Source: Paenibacillus cisolokensis (GTDB lineage: Bacteria > Bacillota > Bacilli > Paenibacillales > Paenibacillaceae). From it: a DNA stretch of 60,493 nt. Location: assembly GCF_018403665.1 (NCBI RefSeq), contig NZ_BOVJ01000008.1, positions 1 to 60,493 on the forward strand. Reading direction: 5' to 3'. The notes under the pieces were generated by a model. The model was not told the DNA's origin. It saw only the letters and a list, made by a program, of their open reading frames with translations, and made no database searches. The position numbers were made by a program, and so were the translations under genes. Positions 36,346 to 45,101 of this stretch are shown piece by piece. The number at the start of each line of letters is the position of its first letter. Within the stretch, counting starts at the first letter, position 1.

Positions 36346-37824
36346 GTGGAGAAAGTGGACATTTTCAAGGACATCGCCGAACGGACCGGCGGGGACATCT
36401 ATCTCGGCGTCGTCGGCGCGGTCCGTACGGGCAAATCAACATTTATCAAACGATTCATGGAGACGGTCGTTCTGCCGAATATTACGAGCGACGCCGACCG
36501 GGTCCGTGCGATCGACGAACTTCCGCAAAGCGCCGCAGGCAAGACGATCATGACGACCGAACCGAAATTCGTTCCGAACCAGGCCGTGCAGTTGAAAGTG
36601 GCGGAAGGATTGGAAGTGAATGTCCGGATTGTAGACTGTGTCGGCTATGCGGTCGAAGGCGCCAAAGGATACGAGGACGAGAACGGACCGCGGATGATTA
36701 CGACGCCCTGGTTCGAGGAGCCGATCCCGTTCCAGGAAGCGGCCGAAATCGGCACGCGCAAAGTCATTCAAGAGCACTCGACGCTGGGCGTCGTCGTAAC
36801 GACAGACGGAACGATCGCCGAAATTCCCCGCAGCTCCTATGTGGAGGCGGAAGAACGAGTCGTGCAGGAATTGAAAGAGGTCGGCAAACCGTTCGTCCTG
36901 ATCGTCAACTCGACCCGTCCGCGAAGCGAGGAAACGATACATTTGCGTAATGAGCTGCAAGCCAAATACGACATCCCGGTTATGGCGATGAGTGTCGCCA
37001 CGATGAGCGAGGACGATGTCATGTCGGTGCTGCGCGAAGTGCTGTACGAGTTCCCCGTTCACGAAGTCAACGTCAATCTGCCGAGCTGGGTCATGGTGCT
37101 GAACGAGAATCACTGGCTGCGCAGCAATTACGAAAACTCGGTTCGCGATACGGTGAAAGATATTCGCCGCTTGCGCGATGTGGACCGGGTCGTCACCCAG
37201 TTTATGGAGTACGATTTCATTGCCCGCGCCGGATTGAGCGGCATGAACATGGGGCAAGGCGTGGCCGAAATCGATCTGTACGCGCCCGACGAGCTGTACG
37301 ATCAAATTTTGATGGAAGTCGTCGGCGTCGAAATTCGCGGCAAAGACCATCTGCTGCAGCTGATGCAGGAGTTTGCGCACGCCAAACGGGAATATGACCG
37401 GTTCTCCGAAGCGCTTGAAATGGTCAAGACGACCGGTTACGGCATCGCCGCTCCGACGCTGGCCGAGATGGCGCTCGACGAACCCGAGCTGATCCGCCAA
37501 GGCTCACGCTTCGGCGTCCGTCTGAAAGCGACGGCGCCGTCCATTCATATGATCCGGGTCGATGTGGAATCCGAATTCGCGCCGATTATCGGCACCGAGA
37601 AGCAGAGCGAAGAGCTGGTCCGGTACCTGATGCAGGATTTCGAAAACGATCCGATCAAAATTTGGGATTCGGACATTTTCGGACGGTCGCTCCATTCCAT
37701 CGTCCGCGAAGGCATCCAGGGCAAAATCGCGATGATGCCGGACAACGCCCGCTACAAGCTGCAGGAAACGCTCGGACGGATTATTAACGAAGGCTCCGGC
37801 GGTCTGATCGCCATCATCCTGTAA
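36346..37824 (+). CDS. spoIVA: Stage IV sporulation protein A (spore coat ATPase)
   Basis: Coat morphogenetic ATPase that polymerises on the forespore surface. 492 residues, the same length as in Bacillus. It has a Walker A (GAVRTGKST), the region IVDCVGYAVEGAKG, and an NSTRPRSEET segment; the C-terminus (GSGGLIAIIL) is the part that anchors it to the forespore via SpoVM in Bacillus. GTG 36346 is chosen because GGGAGGGG precedes it and the protein then starts MEKVDIFKDIAERTGGDIYL; the frame upstream to 36265 is not SpoIVA-like. Confidence 0.97.
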   Translation: MEKVDIFKDIAERTGGDIYLGVVGAVRTGKSTFIKRFMETVVLPNITSDADRVRAIDELPQSAAGKTIMTTEPKFVPNQAVQLKVAEGLEVNVRIVDCVGYAVEGAKGYEDENGPRMITTPWFEEPIPFQEAAEIGTRKVIQEHSTLGVVVTTDGTIAEIPRSSYVEAEERVVQELKEVGKPFVLIVNSTRPRSEETIHLRNELQAKYDIPVMAMSVATMSEDDVMSVLREVLYEFPVHEVNVNLPSWVMVLNENHWLRSNYENSVRDTVKDIRRLRDVDRVVTQFMEYDFIARAGLSGMNMGQGVAEIDLYAPDELYDQILMEVVGVEIRGKDHLLQLMQEFAHAKREYDRFSEALEMVKTTGYGIAAPTLAEMALDEPELIRQGSRFGVRLKATAPSIHMIRVDVESEFAPIIGTEKQSEELVRYLMQDFENDPIKIWDSDIFGRSLHSIVREGIQGKIAMMPDNARYKLQETLGRIINEGSGGLIAIIL

Positions 37825-37865
37825 AACCGGCCCGAAGTTTCTGCGCCCGAAAACGGAAAGGCTCG

Positions 37866-37904
37866 CCGCTCCCCTGTCAAGCCACGGTCAGGGGGGCGGA
37901 TTTT
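37866..37904 (+). terminator. Terminator after spoIVA
   Basis: CCGCTCCCCTG pairs with CAGGGGGGCGG (11 bp, one wobble), followed by ATTTTGTG. Confidence 0.78.
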
Positions 37905-37955
37905 GTGTTGAAACGGCCGCGGGACGTTTCGTCCGTTAAAAACGGGGCTTTCTAC

Positions 37956-37984
37956 TTGAAATTAACAAACGGCTGTATTACTAT
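37956..37984 (+). promoter_or_regulatory. Candidate sigma-A promoter of hup
   Basis: TTGAAA (37956-37961), a 17-nt spacer and TACTAT (37979-37984). The surrounding 120 nt are clearly more AT-rich than the genome average here, as expected upstream of a highly expressed gene. Confidence 0.5.
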
Positions 37985-38078
37985 AGGTTTGTTCAGTAAT
38001 AAAGGTATATTTTTAAAACAAACGGTTAAACAGTAGGATAGGATGCGACATCGCTGCTTGAAGGGGAGGTGAAGAGTA

Positions 38079-38354
38079 ATGAACAAAACGGATTTGATCA
38101 CGAAAGTTGCGGAATTGACCGACTTGTCGAAGAAGGACGCGACGAAAGCGGTTGAAGCGGTATTCGACGCGATCGCTGACGCGCTGCAGTCCGGAGACAA
38201 GGTGCAACTCGTAGGTTTTGGGAATTTCGAGGTTCGCGAACGCCAAGCGCGTAAAGGCCGGAACCCGCAAACCGGCGAGGAAATTGACATTCCCGCAAGC
38301 AAAATTCCCGCTTTCAAACCGGGCAAGTCGCTGAAGGAGCTTTGCTCCAAATAA
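38079..38354 (+). CDS. hup: HU-family DNA-binding protein (HBsu)
   Basis: Dimeric nucleoid protein that bends DNA. 91 residues with the HU signature [20 protein letters not shown]; the DNA-intercalating proline is in [27 protein letters not shown] precedes ATG 38079. Following spoIVA and preceding mtrB is the Bacillus order. Confidence 0.97.
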   Translation: MNKTDLITKVAELTDLSKKDATKAVEAVFDAIADALQSGDKVQLVGFGNFEVRERQARKGRNPQTGEEIDIPASKIPAFKPGKSLKELCSK

Positions 38355-38372
38355 CGCTCACCATACTTACTT

Positions 38373-38402
38373 ACGTCCGAATGGCAACATTCGGACGTTC
38401 TT
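38373..38402 (+). terminator. Terminator after hup
   Basis: A perfect 11-bp stem (ACGTCCGAATG at 38373-38383, complement at 38388-38398) with a GCAA loop, followed by TCTTC, a weak T tract. Confidence 0.68.
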
Positions 38403-38442
38403 CATCAGTCGGCCGCGAACGGCGGTTTTTGTGAAAAACTTA

Positions 38443-38471
38443 TTGACAAGCGAGCGACAATTCGCTAGAAT
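38443..38471 (+). promoter_or_regulatory. Sigma-A promoter of the tRNA-Pro gene
   Basis: A perfect TTGACA (38443-38448), a 17-nt spacer and TAGAAT (38466-38471), 15 nt before the tRNA. Confidence 0.88.
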
Positions 38472-38486
38472 AATTTTTGTCGCTGT

Positions 38487-38563
38487 CGGGGTATAGCGCA
38501 GCCTGGTAGCGCGCACCCTTGGGGTGGGTGAGGTCGCAGGTTCAAATCCTGTTACTCCGACCA
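38487..38563 (+). tRNA. tRNA-Pro (anticodon GGG)
   Basis: A 77-nt cloverleaf: acceptor CGGGGTA with TACTCCG, D arm with AGCCTGGTA, anticodon stem CACCC/GGGTG with loop TTGGGGT (anticodon GGG), T arm with TTCAAAT, discriminator A and an encoded CCA. It reads CCC and CCU. It has its own promoter and is followed by a terminator. Confidence 0.95.
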
Positions 38564-38581
38564 GTACATAAGGATGTAAAG

Positions 38582-38617
38582 CTGCTTTCCTGCAACCGAC
38601 GCGGGAAGGCAGTTTTT
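38582..38617 (+). terminator. Terminator after tRNA-Pro
   Basis: CTGCTTTCC (38582-38590) pairs with GGAAGGCAG (38604-38612, one wobble), followed by five Ts. mtrB begins 24 nt later, so mtrB may depend on readthrough. Confidence 0.75.
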
Positions 38618-38641
38618 GCTAATAGGCGAAGGAGGATTCGG

Positions 38642-38863
38642 ATGGACGATGTGCAGAGCGAGTATGTCGTTGTTAAGGCGAATGACAACGGCGTCCAGGT
38701 CATCGGCTTGACGCGCGGGCAGAGCACCAAATTCCACCATACCGAAAAGCTCGATAAAGGGGAAGTGTTAATCGCGCAATTTACCGATCATACTTCGGCG
38801 ATCAAAATTAGAGGCAAAGCGACGATCTATACGAAGTTCGGCACCGTAGAGGCGGATTCATAA
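38642..38863 (+). CDS. mtrB: trp RNA-binding attenuation protein (TRAP)
   Basis: A 73-residue subunit of the 11-mer ring that binds tryptophan and wraps leader RNA at GAG/UAG triplets. The sequence [20 protein letters not shown] followed by [18 protein letters not shown] matches TRAP closely, including the conserved RNA-binding lysines and arginine region ([10 protein letters not shown]). The binding site is present in front of trpE. mtrA/folE, its usual upstream partner, is missing. GAAGGAGG precedes ATG 38642. Confidence 0.96.
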   Translation: MDDVQSEYVVVKANDNGVQVIGLTRGQSTKFHHTEKLDKGEVLIAQFTDHTSAIKIRGKATIYTKFGTVEADS

Positions 38864-38875
38864 CGAGCGCGAAGC

Positions 38876-38906
38876 AAAGCAGGCATCCGTGCCTGCTTTT
38901 GTTTTG
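38876..38906 (+). terminator. Terminator after mtrB
   Basis: A perfect 10-bp stem (AAAGCAGGCA / TGCCTGCTTT) with a TCCG loop, followed by TGTTTTG. Confidence 0.88.
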
Positions 38907-38978
38907 CGCGCATCAGGACTTCGCCGGACAATCCCGTCATAAGATAAAGAGAGCTTGTTTAGAACGGGAGGTGCTCCG

Positions 38979-39560
38979 ATGTTGAAGATCGGCAAAGGGT
39001 TGGTGGCGGCCTGCGCGGCAACGCTGGCGGCGGCTGTCTTGATTTCGTGGCTGCCGCAGCTGGGACGCGAGTCGCCGTCGCGGCGCGAGGTAGCGGTATT
39101 TCGCCCCGATACGGCGAAGCGGCTGACCGGCGGCAATATTGTCGACGCGCTGATCGGTCTGCGATTGTCGGACAAGATCGGCCGGGTCGGCTGGCGCAAC
39201 GCCGTTCTGGCCGTCGACATCAAGGTGCCGGCAGGCGAAGGAGATCCCGGCGTCTGGTTTCGCGATGTGAAAAAGCTGCTGCGCATGTCGTTCGCGCAGA
39301 TGGAGAACGTGAACCGGCTGCTCGTCCGATATATGGAGGAAGCTCCGCCGGGGGCTCCTCCGCATTCGTCCGGCGCCATGCTGTTCGCCATCGATGCGAG
39401 ACGAACCGACGACTGGGTGGCGGGCCGCATGGATGAGCTCGATGCCGCCGATCCGGTAACGGATGACATGTGGCGCAAACGTCTGCGGCTGACGTTCGCC
39501 AAAAGGTGGGAAGAACGCTTCGGCCCCATTCAGCCCGCAGCGATCCCGCCGTCGTCATGA
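38979..39560 (+). CDS. Hypothetical protein with signal anchor
   Basis: A 193-residue protein with an N-terminal hydrophobic segment (GLVAACAATLAAAVLISWLP) that could be a signal peptide or anchor. The rest is soluble, with blocks RRTDDWVAG and RLRLTFAKRWEERFG. GGGAGGTG precedes ATG 38979. It sits between mtrB and hepS, where I would not expect an extra gene from the Bacillus order. No family recognised. Confidence 0.6.
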   Translation: MLKIGKGLVAACAATLAAAVLISWLPQLGRESPSRREVAVFRPDTAKRLTGGNIVDALIGLRLSDKIGRVGWRNAVLAVDIKVPAGEGDPGVWFRDVKKLLRMSFAQMENVNRLLVRYMEEAPPGAPPHSSGAMLFAIDARRTDDWVAGRMDELDAADPVTDDMWRKRLRLTFAKRWEERFGPIQPAAIPPSS

Positions 39561-39605
39561 TTCGCTTGCCGGCAGCGACAGAACGTATGCGCCGGCGCTC
39601 AAGTT

Positions 39606-39653
39606 ATGCTATAATAACTTAGATTAAAGAACGGCAGGGACTTGTCCTGCCGT
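39606..39653 (+). promoter_or_regulatory. Extended -10 promoter and leader hairpin of hepS
   Basis: TGCTATAAT (39607-39615) is an extended -10 with no -35. Nine or so bases after the likely start a perfect 8-bp hairpin (ACGGCAGG at 39631-39638, CCTGCCGT at 39646-39653) ends in TTT. It could stabilise the 5' end or act as a weak attenuator. Confidence 0.55.
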
Positions 39654-39674
39654 TTACGTTCGGAGGCTTACCCG

Positions 39675-40544
39675 ATGAATGAATACCGCATACCGGAAAT
39701 GGCCAGAAAATATGTGGAGCACGACATGATCCGGACCTATACCGAGCTGCCGGCTTTCCCGGACTCCCGCATCCGGCTGCTCTTCGCTTTTTTGAATCAG
39801 AATACGAGCGTTTCCATGTTCAGCGAGCTCTATTCGCTTGTCGTTTCCCTTGTGCAGCTCGGCCTGGACACGCACGATACGATCGATACGGAGGCCGGCG
39901 TCCGGCCGGAGAAATCGATGAGGGCGAGACAGCTGAAAGTTCTGGCCGGCGATTACTTCAGCAGCCGCTTTTACCAGCTGCTGTCGCAAGCCGGGCAGGT
40001 CGATATGATCCGCCGGCTGAGCGGCGCGATCTGCCAAATCAACCGGCTGAAGATGAATTTGTATGTTCGGATGAAGCAAGTGCGCGTCACGGCGGAGGAA
40101 TATTTGGCCTGCAGCGCGGAGCTCAAGGCCGAGCTGTTTCGCGTCTTCGCGGGGCTGATCGAAGAAAGATATTCGAAGTATTGGCTGGAGCTGCTCGCCG
40201 GACTCAGCCGCTGCGAAGTCGTGCTCGACGAATGGCTGAGAAGCGATCAGCCCGCAGGCTTTAAAGGCAGCTGGGCGTATTGGCATGTCATGCAGGAGGG
40301 GACGGAGGAAGAGAAGCGGCTTTTGGCCGCCCAGCCGGTCGAGCCGGGATTTGCGGCTTCGCTGATCCGGAAATACGATATCCGCAATCAGCTCGCCGCC
40401 CTGCTGCGCCATTCGGTCGAACAGCTGCGGGAAATTGCCGCAAAGCTCGAATCGGACCGGCTCGTCCGCGAGCTGTGCCTGATATGCGAATCGTTTCTGC
40501 GGCGGTTGTCGGCGTCCGTGCCGGCGTTCAACGAGATGAGGTGA
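39675..40544 (+). CDS. hepS: Heptaprenyl diphosphate synthase component I
   Basis: Non-catalytic small subunit that pairs with HepT to make the C35 side chain of menaquinone-7. 289 residues, helical, with AFLNQNTSVSMFSELYSLV, LGLDTHDTIDTE and VLAGDYFSSRFYQLLSQAG typical of HepS/HEPPP synthase component I. ATG 39675 follows CGGAGG. It heads the menaquinone cluster that ends with hepT. Confidence 0.92.
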   Translation: MNEYRIPEMARKYVEHDMIRTYTELPAFPDSRIRLLFAFLNQNTSVSMFSELYSLVVSLVQLGLDTHDTIDTEAGVRPEKSMRARQLKVLAGDYFSSRFYQLLSQAGQVDMIRRLSGAICQINRLKMNLYVRMKQVRVTAEEYLACSAELKAELFRVFAGLIEERYSKYWLELLAGLSRCEVVLDEWLRSDQPAGFKGSWAYWHVMQEGTEEEKRLLAAQPVEPGFAASLIRKYDIRNQLAALLRHSVEQLREIAAKLESDRLVRELCLICESFLRRLSASVPAFNEMR

Positions 40545-40554
40545 CCCGAAGAAG

Positions 40555-41271
40555 ATGGATGGCAAGACGAAGGAACGGCATGTACATGCCGTATTCGAAA
40601 GCATTGCGCCGCAATATGACAAAATGAACGATCTGCTCAGCTTCCGCCGGCACAAAGCGTGGCGGAAGTTTACGATGAAGAAGATGAACGTGCAGCCGGG
40701 CCAATCGGCGCTCGATCTGTGCTGCGGCACATGCGACTGGACGCTTGCTTTATGCCGGGCCAGCGGCGACGGACGCATCGTCGGCCTCGATTTCAGCCAG
40801 AACATGCTGGACATCGGGGCGGACAAGATCCGCAAGGCGGGTCTGGCGGACCGGATCGAGCTGGTCCGGGGCAATGCGATGGACTTGCCGTTCGCAGACG
40901 ATTCGTTCGATTATGCGACGATCGGCTTCGGATTGCGCAACGTGCCCGATCTTGTAAAGGTTTTGCGCGAAATGAAGCGCGTCGTGAAGCCGGGGGGACA
41001 GGTCGTCTGCCTCGAATTGTCCAAGCCCGAATGGCAGCCGTTCAAGTCGGTCTATTATTTTTATTTCGAACGGCTGCTGCCGCTGATCGGCAAGCTGGTG
41101 GCCAAGCGGTACGAGCAGTACAAATGGCTGCCGGATTCGCTCAAGGAATTCCCCGACATGAACCGGCTCGCCGATATATTTCGGGAGATCGGCCTCGAGC
41201 GGGTGCAGGCGTATCCGCTGACGGGCGGCATTGCCGCACTGCATATCGGGATAAAGGGGACAAAAGGATGA
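40555..41271 (+). CDS. menG: Demethylmenaquinone methyltransferase MenG/UbiE
   Basis: Last step of menaquinone synthesis: SAM-dependent C-methylation of demethylmenaquinone. 238 residues with FESIAPQYDKMNDLLSF, the SAM loop LDLCCGTCDWT, GLDFSQNMLDIG and the family signature GFGLRNVPDLVKVLREM. Its stop overlaps the next gene's ATG. Confidence 0.96.
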   Translation: MDGKTKERHVHAVFESIAPQYDKMNDLLSFRRHKAWRKFTMKKMNVQPGQSALDLCCGTCDWTLALCRASGDGRIVGLDFSQNMLDIGADKIRKAGLADRIELVRGNAMDLPFADDSFDYATIGFGLRNVPDLVKVLREMKRVVKPGGQVVCLELSKPEWQPFKSVYYFYFERLLPLIGKLVAKRYEQYKWLPDSLKEFPDMNRLADIFREIGLERVQAYPLTGGIAALHIGIKGTKG

Positions 41272-42145
41272 TTCGCAAAGTTCGCATTTTTTGGAAATGA
41301 TAAAGTTCGAACATACGATATTCGCGCTGCCTTTCGCTTTCATCGGCGCTCTGCTCGGCGCTGTCGAAACGGAAGGCCGCTTGCCGTCGTGGGCGGAAAT
41401 CGGCTGGATTTTGCTGGCGATGTTCGGCGCGCGGACGGCCGCGATGGGGCTGAACCGCCTTATCGACCGCGCGATTGACAAACGGAACCCGCGGACGGAA
41501 AACCGTGCGCTGCCCGCAGGCCTGATCCGTTCGGGCGAAGTGCTGCTCTTCATCGTCATCTCTTTCGTGCTGTTGTTTTACGCCTCTTACCGGCTCGATC
41601 CGATCTGTGTGCAACTGATGCCGATCGCGGTCTTTATGCTGGTGATCTATTCGTACACGAAACGGTTTACGTGGCTTTGCCATGTCGTTCTCGGCTTGAC
41701 GATCGGGCTCGCTCCGCTCGGCGGCTGGGTCGCCGTAACGGGATCTTTCAGTTTGACGGCATGGTTGCTATACTTGTCAGTGGTTATGTGGATTGCCGGA
41801 TTCGATATCATTTACGCTTGTCAGGATTACGAATTCGACCGCAAGGAAGGGCTGCACTCGATTCCCGCCCGTTTCGGCGTCGAGGGCGCGCTGCGCATCG
41901 CGCGGGCTTTCCATATCGTGACGGCGGCCGGCTTTCTGGCTCTGTTCTGGATGACGGATTTGAGCTGGGGCTATCTTGTCGGAACGGTGGCGGCCGCGTG
42001 CATTTTGATGTACGAGCATTGGCTCGTGAAGCCAAGCGACATGAGCAGGGTGCAGACGGCGTTCTTCACAATGAACGGAACGCTCAGCATCGTGCTGTTT
42101 GCCTTTACGCTGTTCGATCTGGTGGTGCTGAGCCGATGGGCATGA
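41268..42145 (+). CDS. UbiA-family prenyltransferase, MqnP-like (one frame break)
   Basis: Membrane enzyme that attaches the polyprenyl chain to an aromatic quinone precursor. The two Asp-rich motifs are NRLIDRAIDKRNPRTENR and CQDYEFDRKEG. The start is ATG 41268 overlapping menG; the frame stops after MIRKVRIFWK because one T is missing from the run at 41287-41292, and adding it gives IFLEMIKFEHTIFALPFAF. Repaired length 292. Next to mqnA and ubiX it probably acts in the futalosine route (MqnP); MenA or UbiA activity is the alternative. Confidence 0.88.
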
Positions 42146-42773
42146 CGAATCAGGCGGCCGCCGCCCGCAGCGCTGGGTCGTCGGCATAACCGGCGCGAGC
42201 GGCTCGATCTATGCGGTTCGGCTTATCGAGGAATTGCTGCGCGCCGAAGCGGAAGTCCATCTCGTCGTCACCGAGGCCGGCTGGCGCGTGCTGAAGGAGG
42301 AGCTGGACTGGCAGACGGTTCGCCGTCAGGAGGCGCTCGAGGAGCGATTTGCGCTGCCGATGAAGGAGAAGCGGCTCATCCTTCATCCGAACGCCGATAT
42401 CGGCGCGAGTATCGCCAGCGGTTCTTACTTGACGGACGGGATGGTCATCATCCCTTGTTCGATGGGCACGCTCGCTTCGATCGCGCACGGCATATCCGAC
42501 GATCTGATGAGCCGGGCCGCCGATGTCATGATGAAGGAAGGCCGGAAGCTGCTGCTTGTGCCGCGGGAGACGCCGCTTCATGCGGTGCATCTGGAAAATA
42601 TGCTGAAGCTGGCCAGACTCGGCGTCCGTATCGTACCCGCGATGCCCGCATTCTATTACCGGCCGGAGACGATCGGGGATATGGTCGATTTTCTCGTCGG
42701 CAAAGTGCTGGACGGAATGGGGATCGGGCATGAATTGTACAGAAGATGGGGAGATGAGCCGAATGGGGCGTGA
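42142..42773 (+). CDS. ubiX: UbiX-family flavin prenyltransferase (one frame break)
   Basis: Makes prenylated FMN, the cofactor of UbiD-type decarboxylases. Motifs: VVGITGASGSIYAVRLIEEL, IIPCSMGTLASIAHG, RAADVMMKEGRKLLLVPRE and TPLHAVHLENMLKLA. The ATG at 42142 overlaps the previous stop; the frame fails after MTNQAAAA and is restored by one C in the run 42164-42166 (AAPQRWVVGITG). About 210 residues. No ubiD-type partner is in the window. Confidence 0.91.
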
Positions 42774-43623
42774 AAGTCCGCTGACGCTTGGACGAATCGA
42801 TTATGCCAATGCCTGGCCGCTCTTTCACCACCTGGACGGATATGCGGGCGAAGCCGGCGTCCGTATCGTCTCGCGTGTGCCGGCCGAGCTGAACCGGGCG
42901 CTGCGGGAGGGAGAGACCGATATTTCGGCCATATCCTCGTTCGCCTATGCGCAAAACAGCGAAGATTATTTGCTGCTCCCCGATTTGTCGGTCAGTTCCG
43001 TAGGCCGCGTCAATTCCATTCTGCTGTTCATGAAGCGGCCGCTTGAGCAGGTGAAGAACGGCCGGATCGCCTTGACGACAGCCTCGGCGACTTCCGTCAA
43101 TCTGTTAAAAATCATTATGGCGAAATATGCCGAAGGTCAGCCGCAGTACGAACGGGCGGAGCCGGATCTCGATTCGATGCTGGAAAACGCCGACGCGGCG
43201 CTTCTGATCGGCGACCCGGCGATCAGGGCGTCCTGGTCCGCAGGCAAGCTGCACGTGCTCGATCTGGGGGAATTATGGCATCGCTGGACGGGACTCGGGA
43301 TGACTTATGCGGTCGTCGCCGTCCGCAAGGAAGCGGCCGCCCGCTGGCCGCAGGCGATCGCCAGCCTGCTGCAGGCGATGCGCGAGAGCAAAAGGCTTAG
43401 CCTCGGCAATCCGCAGGCGCTGATCGATCACGCGTGCCGCACGATCGGCGGCGAACCGGGCTATTGGGCGCGATATTTCACCGAGCTTCGTTACGATTTC
43501 GGCCCGATGCAGCAGCAAGGCCTTGCGCTGTATTTCCGGCTGGCGAGACAGCTCGGCTTGCTGGAGCGCGACGTGCATATGGAGTTCTTTTCAGAACAAT
43601 CTGCTCTACAGGTGAACGAATGA
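42763..43623 (+). CDS. mqnA: Chorismate dehydratase MqnA
   Basis: First committed enzyme of the futalosine menaquinone pathway, turning chorismate into 3-enolpyruvyl-benzoate. 286 residues with LGRIDYANAWPLFHHLD at the N-terminus, SSVGRVNSILLF, a TASATSVNLLKII block and the middle motif LLIGDPAIR. I choose ATG 42763 because GGGGAG lies about 10 nt upstream; ATG 42754 is also in frame but too close to it. It overlaps hepT (ATGA). Confidence 0.9.
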   Translation: MGRESPLTLGRIDYANAWPLFHHLDGYAGEAGVRIVSRVPAELNRALREGETDISAISSFAYAQNSEDYLLLPDLSVSSVGRVNSILLFMKRPLEQVKNGRIALTTASATSVNLLKIIMAKYAEGQPQYERAEPDLDSMLENADAALLIGDPAIRASWSAGKLHVLDLGELWHRWTGLGMTYAVVAVRKEAAARWPQAIASLLQAMRESKRLSLGNPQALIDHACRTIGGEPGYWARYFTELRYDFGPMQQQGLALYFRLARQLGLLERDVHMEFFSEQSALQVNE

Positions 43624-44594
43624 AACTATTGGATTTGTACGCAAAGATGAAGGGCGATCTGAATCGGATCGAACAGCAGCTGGAGAAGAGCGTCACCTCC
43701 GACCACGCCCTGATGAGCGAAACGTCGCTGCATCTGTTGAAGGCGGGAGGCAAGCGCATCCGCCCTGTATTCGTATTGCTGTCGGGCAAGTTCGGCGATT
43801 ACCGGCTCGACGTGCTGGAGCGGGTGGCGGTGCCGCTGGAGCTGATCCACATGGCGTCGCTCGTGCACGACGATGTCATTGACGACGCCGAAACGCGGCG
43901 CGGGCAGATGACGGTGAAGTCCAAGTGGGACAATCGGATCGCCATGTATACCGGCGACTATATTTACGCCAAGGCGCTGACGATCGTCACCGAATTGCCC
44001 AATCCGCATATCCACCAGATCTTGTCCAAAGCTATGGTCGAGATGTGCATCGGCGAAATGGAGCAGATTCGGGATTTCTTCAATACGGAGCAGTCCGTGC
44101 GCCAATACTTGCTGCGCATCCGGCGCAAGACGGCGCTTCTCATTGCGACGAGCTGCCAGCTTGGCGCTGTGGCCGCGAACGCGGACCGCGTTACCGCGAA
44201 CCGGTTGTACCGTTTCGGCTACAATGTCGGCATGGCGTTTCAAATACGCGACGACGTGCTGGATTTGTGCGGCACGGAGAAGCAGCTCGGGAAACCGCCC
44301 GGTTCCGATATCCGTCAGGGCAATATGACGCTTCCCGTGCTGTTGGCGCTGCGGGAAGAGGCTGTCCGGGACAAGCTGCTGCAGGCGATCGCGCGCATCC
44401 GCGAAAGCGACGGCACCGACGGGACGGACGAGGCGATCAGGCTGATCCGGGCAAGCCGGGGAATTGCGGCGGCCGAGGAGATGGCCGACCGCTATATCGC
44501 CAAATCGCTGGCCGCCCTCGAGCGGTTGCCCGACATTCCCGCCAAGCGGGACCTGATCGAAATCGCGCATTTCATCGGCAAGCGAAATTACTAA
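43620..44594 (+). CDS. hepT: Heptaprenyl diphosphate synthase component II
   Basis: Catalytic subunit that condenses isopentenyl diphosphates to the C35 chain together with HepS. 324 residues with [16 protein letters not shown], the first aspartate-rich motif [13 protein letters not shown] and the second [11 protein letters not shown]. It starts at ATG 43620 overlapping mqnA and completes the hepS-menG-ubiA-ubiX-mqnA-hepT set. Confidence 0.95.
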   Translation: MKLLDLYAKMKGDLNRIEQQLEKSVTSDHALMSETSLHLLKAGGKRIRPVFVLLSGKFGDYRLDVLERVAVPLELIHMASLVHDDVIDDAETRRGQMTVKSKWDNRIAMYTGDYIYAKALTIVTELPNPHIHQILSKAMVEMCIGEMEQIRDFFNTEQSVRQYLLRIRRKTALLIATSCQLGAVAANADRVTANRLYRFGYNVGMAFQIRDDVLDLCGTEKQLGKPPGSDIRQGNMTLPVLLALREEAVRDKLLQAIARIRESDGTDGTDEAIRLIRASRGIAAAEEMADRYIAKSLAALERLPDIPAKRDLIEIAHFIGKRNY

Positions 44595-44625
44595 AATATT
44601 AGGGTTCAGGCAGGTGTTCAAACGT

Positions 44626-45068
44626 ATGGAGAAAACGTTTCTGATGATCAAACCGGACGGCGTGCAGCGCGGACTGATCGGTGAAATCGTGTCCCGTTTC
44701 GAGAAGAAAGGGCTGAAGCTCGTTGCCGCAAAATTTTGCAAGTGACACGGGAAATGGCGGTTCGTCACTATGCCGAGCATAAAGGCAAGCCGTTCTACGA
44801 GCCGCTGCTCGACTTCATTACGTCGGGCCCGTCGTTCGCCATGGTATGGGAAGGCGATCAGGCGATCGCCCTCTGCCGCGCGATCATCGGCAAGACCGAC
44901 GCGCTGGAGGCGCTGCCGGGCACGATACGCTCCGACTATGCCGTACATACGAATTTCAATCTGATACACGGCTCCGACTCTCCCGAAAACGCGGAACGCG
45001 AAATTGCGATTTTCTTCCGCGAAGACGAGCTGGTAAGCTACGAGCATACGATTCAGCGCTGGATCTGA
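44626..45068 (+). CDS. ndk: Nucleoside diphosphate kinase (one frame break)
   Basis: Transfers phosphate between nucleoside tri- and diphosphates through a phosphohistidine. It starts [19 protein letters not shown]; the catalytic His is in [15 protein letters not shown]. The frame stops after AAKFCK. One extra A (44730-44733) or T (44734-44737) joins it to [19 protein letters not shown]. About 147 residues when joined, normal length. Confidence 0.94.
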
Positions 45069-45101
45069 GGCCGGCGGGGAGCGGGGAAACGGGGGATCGG
45101 A

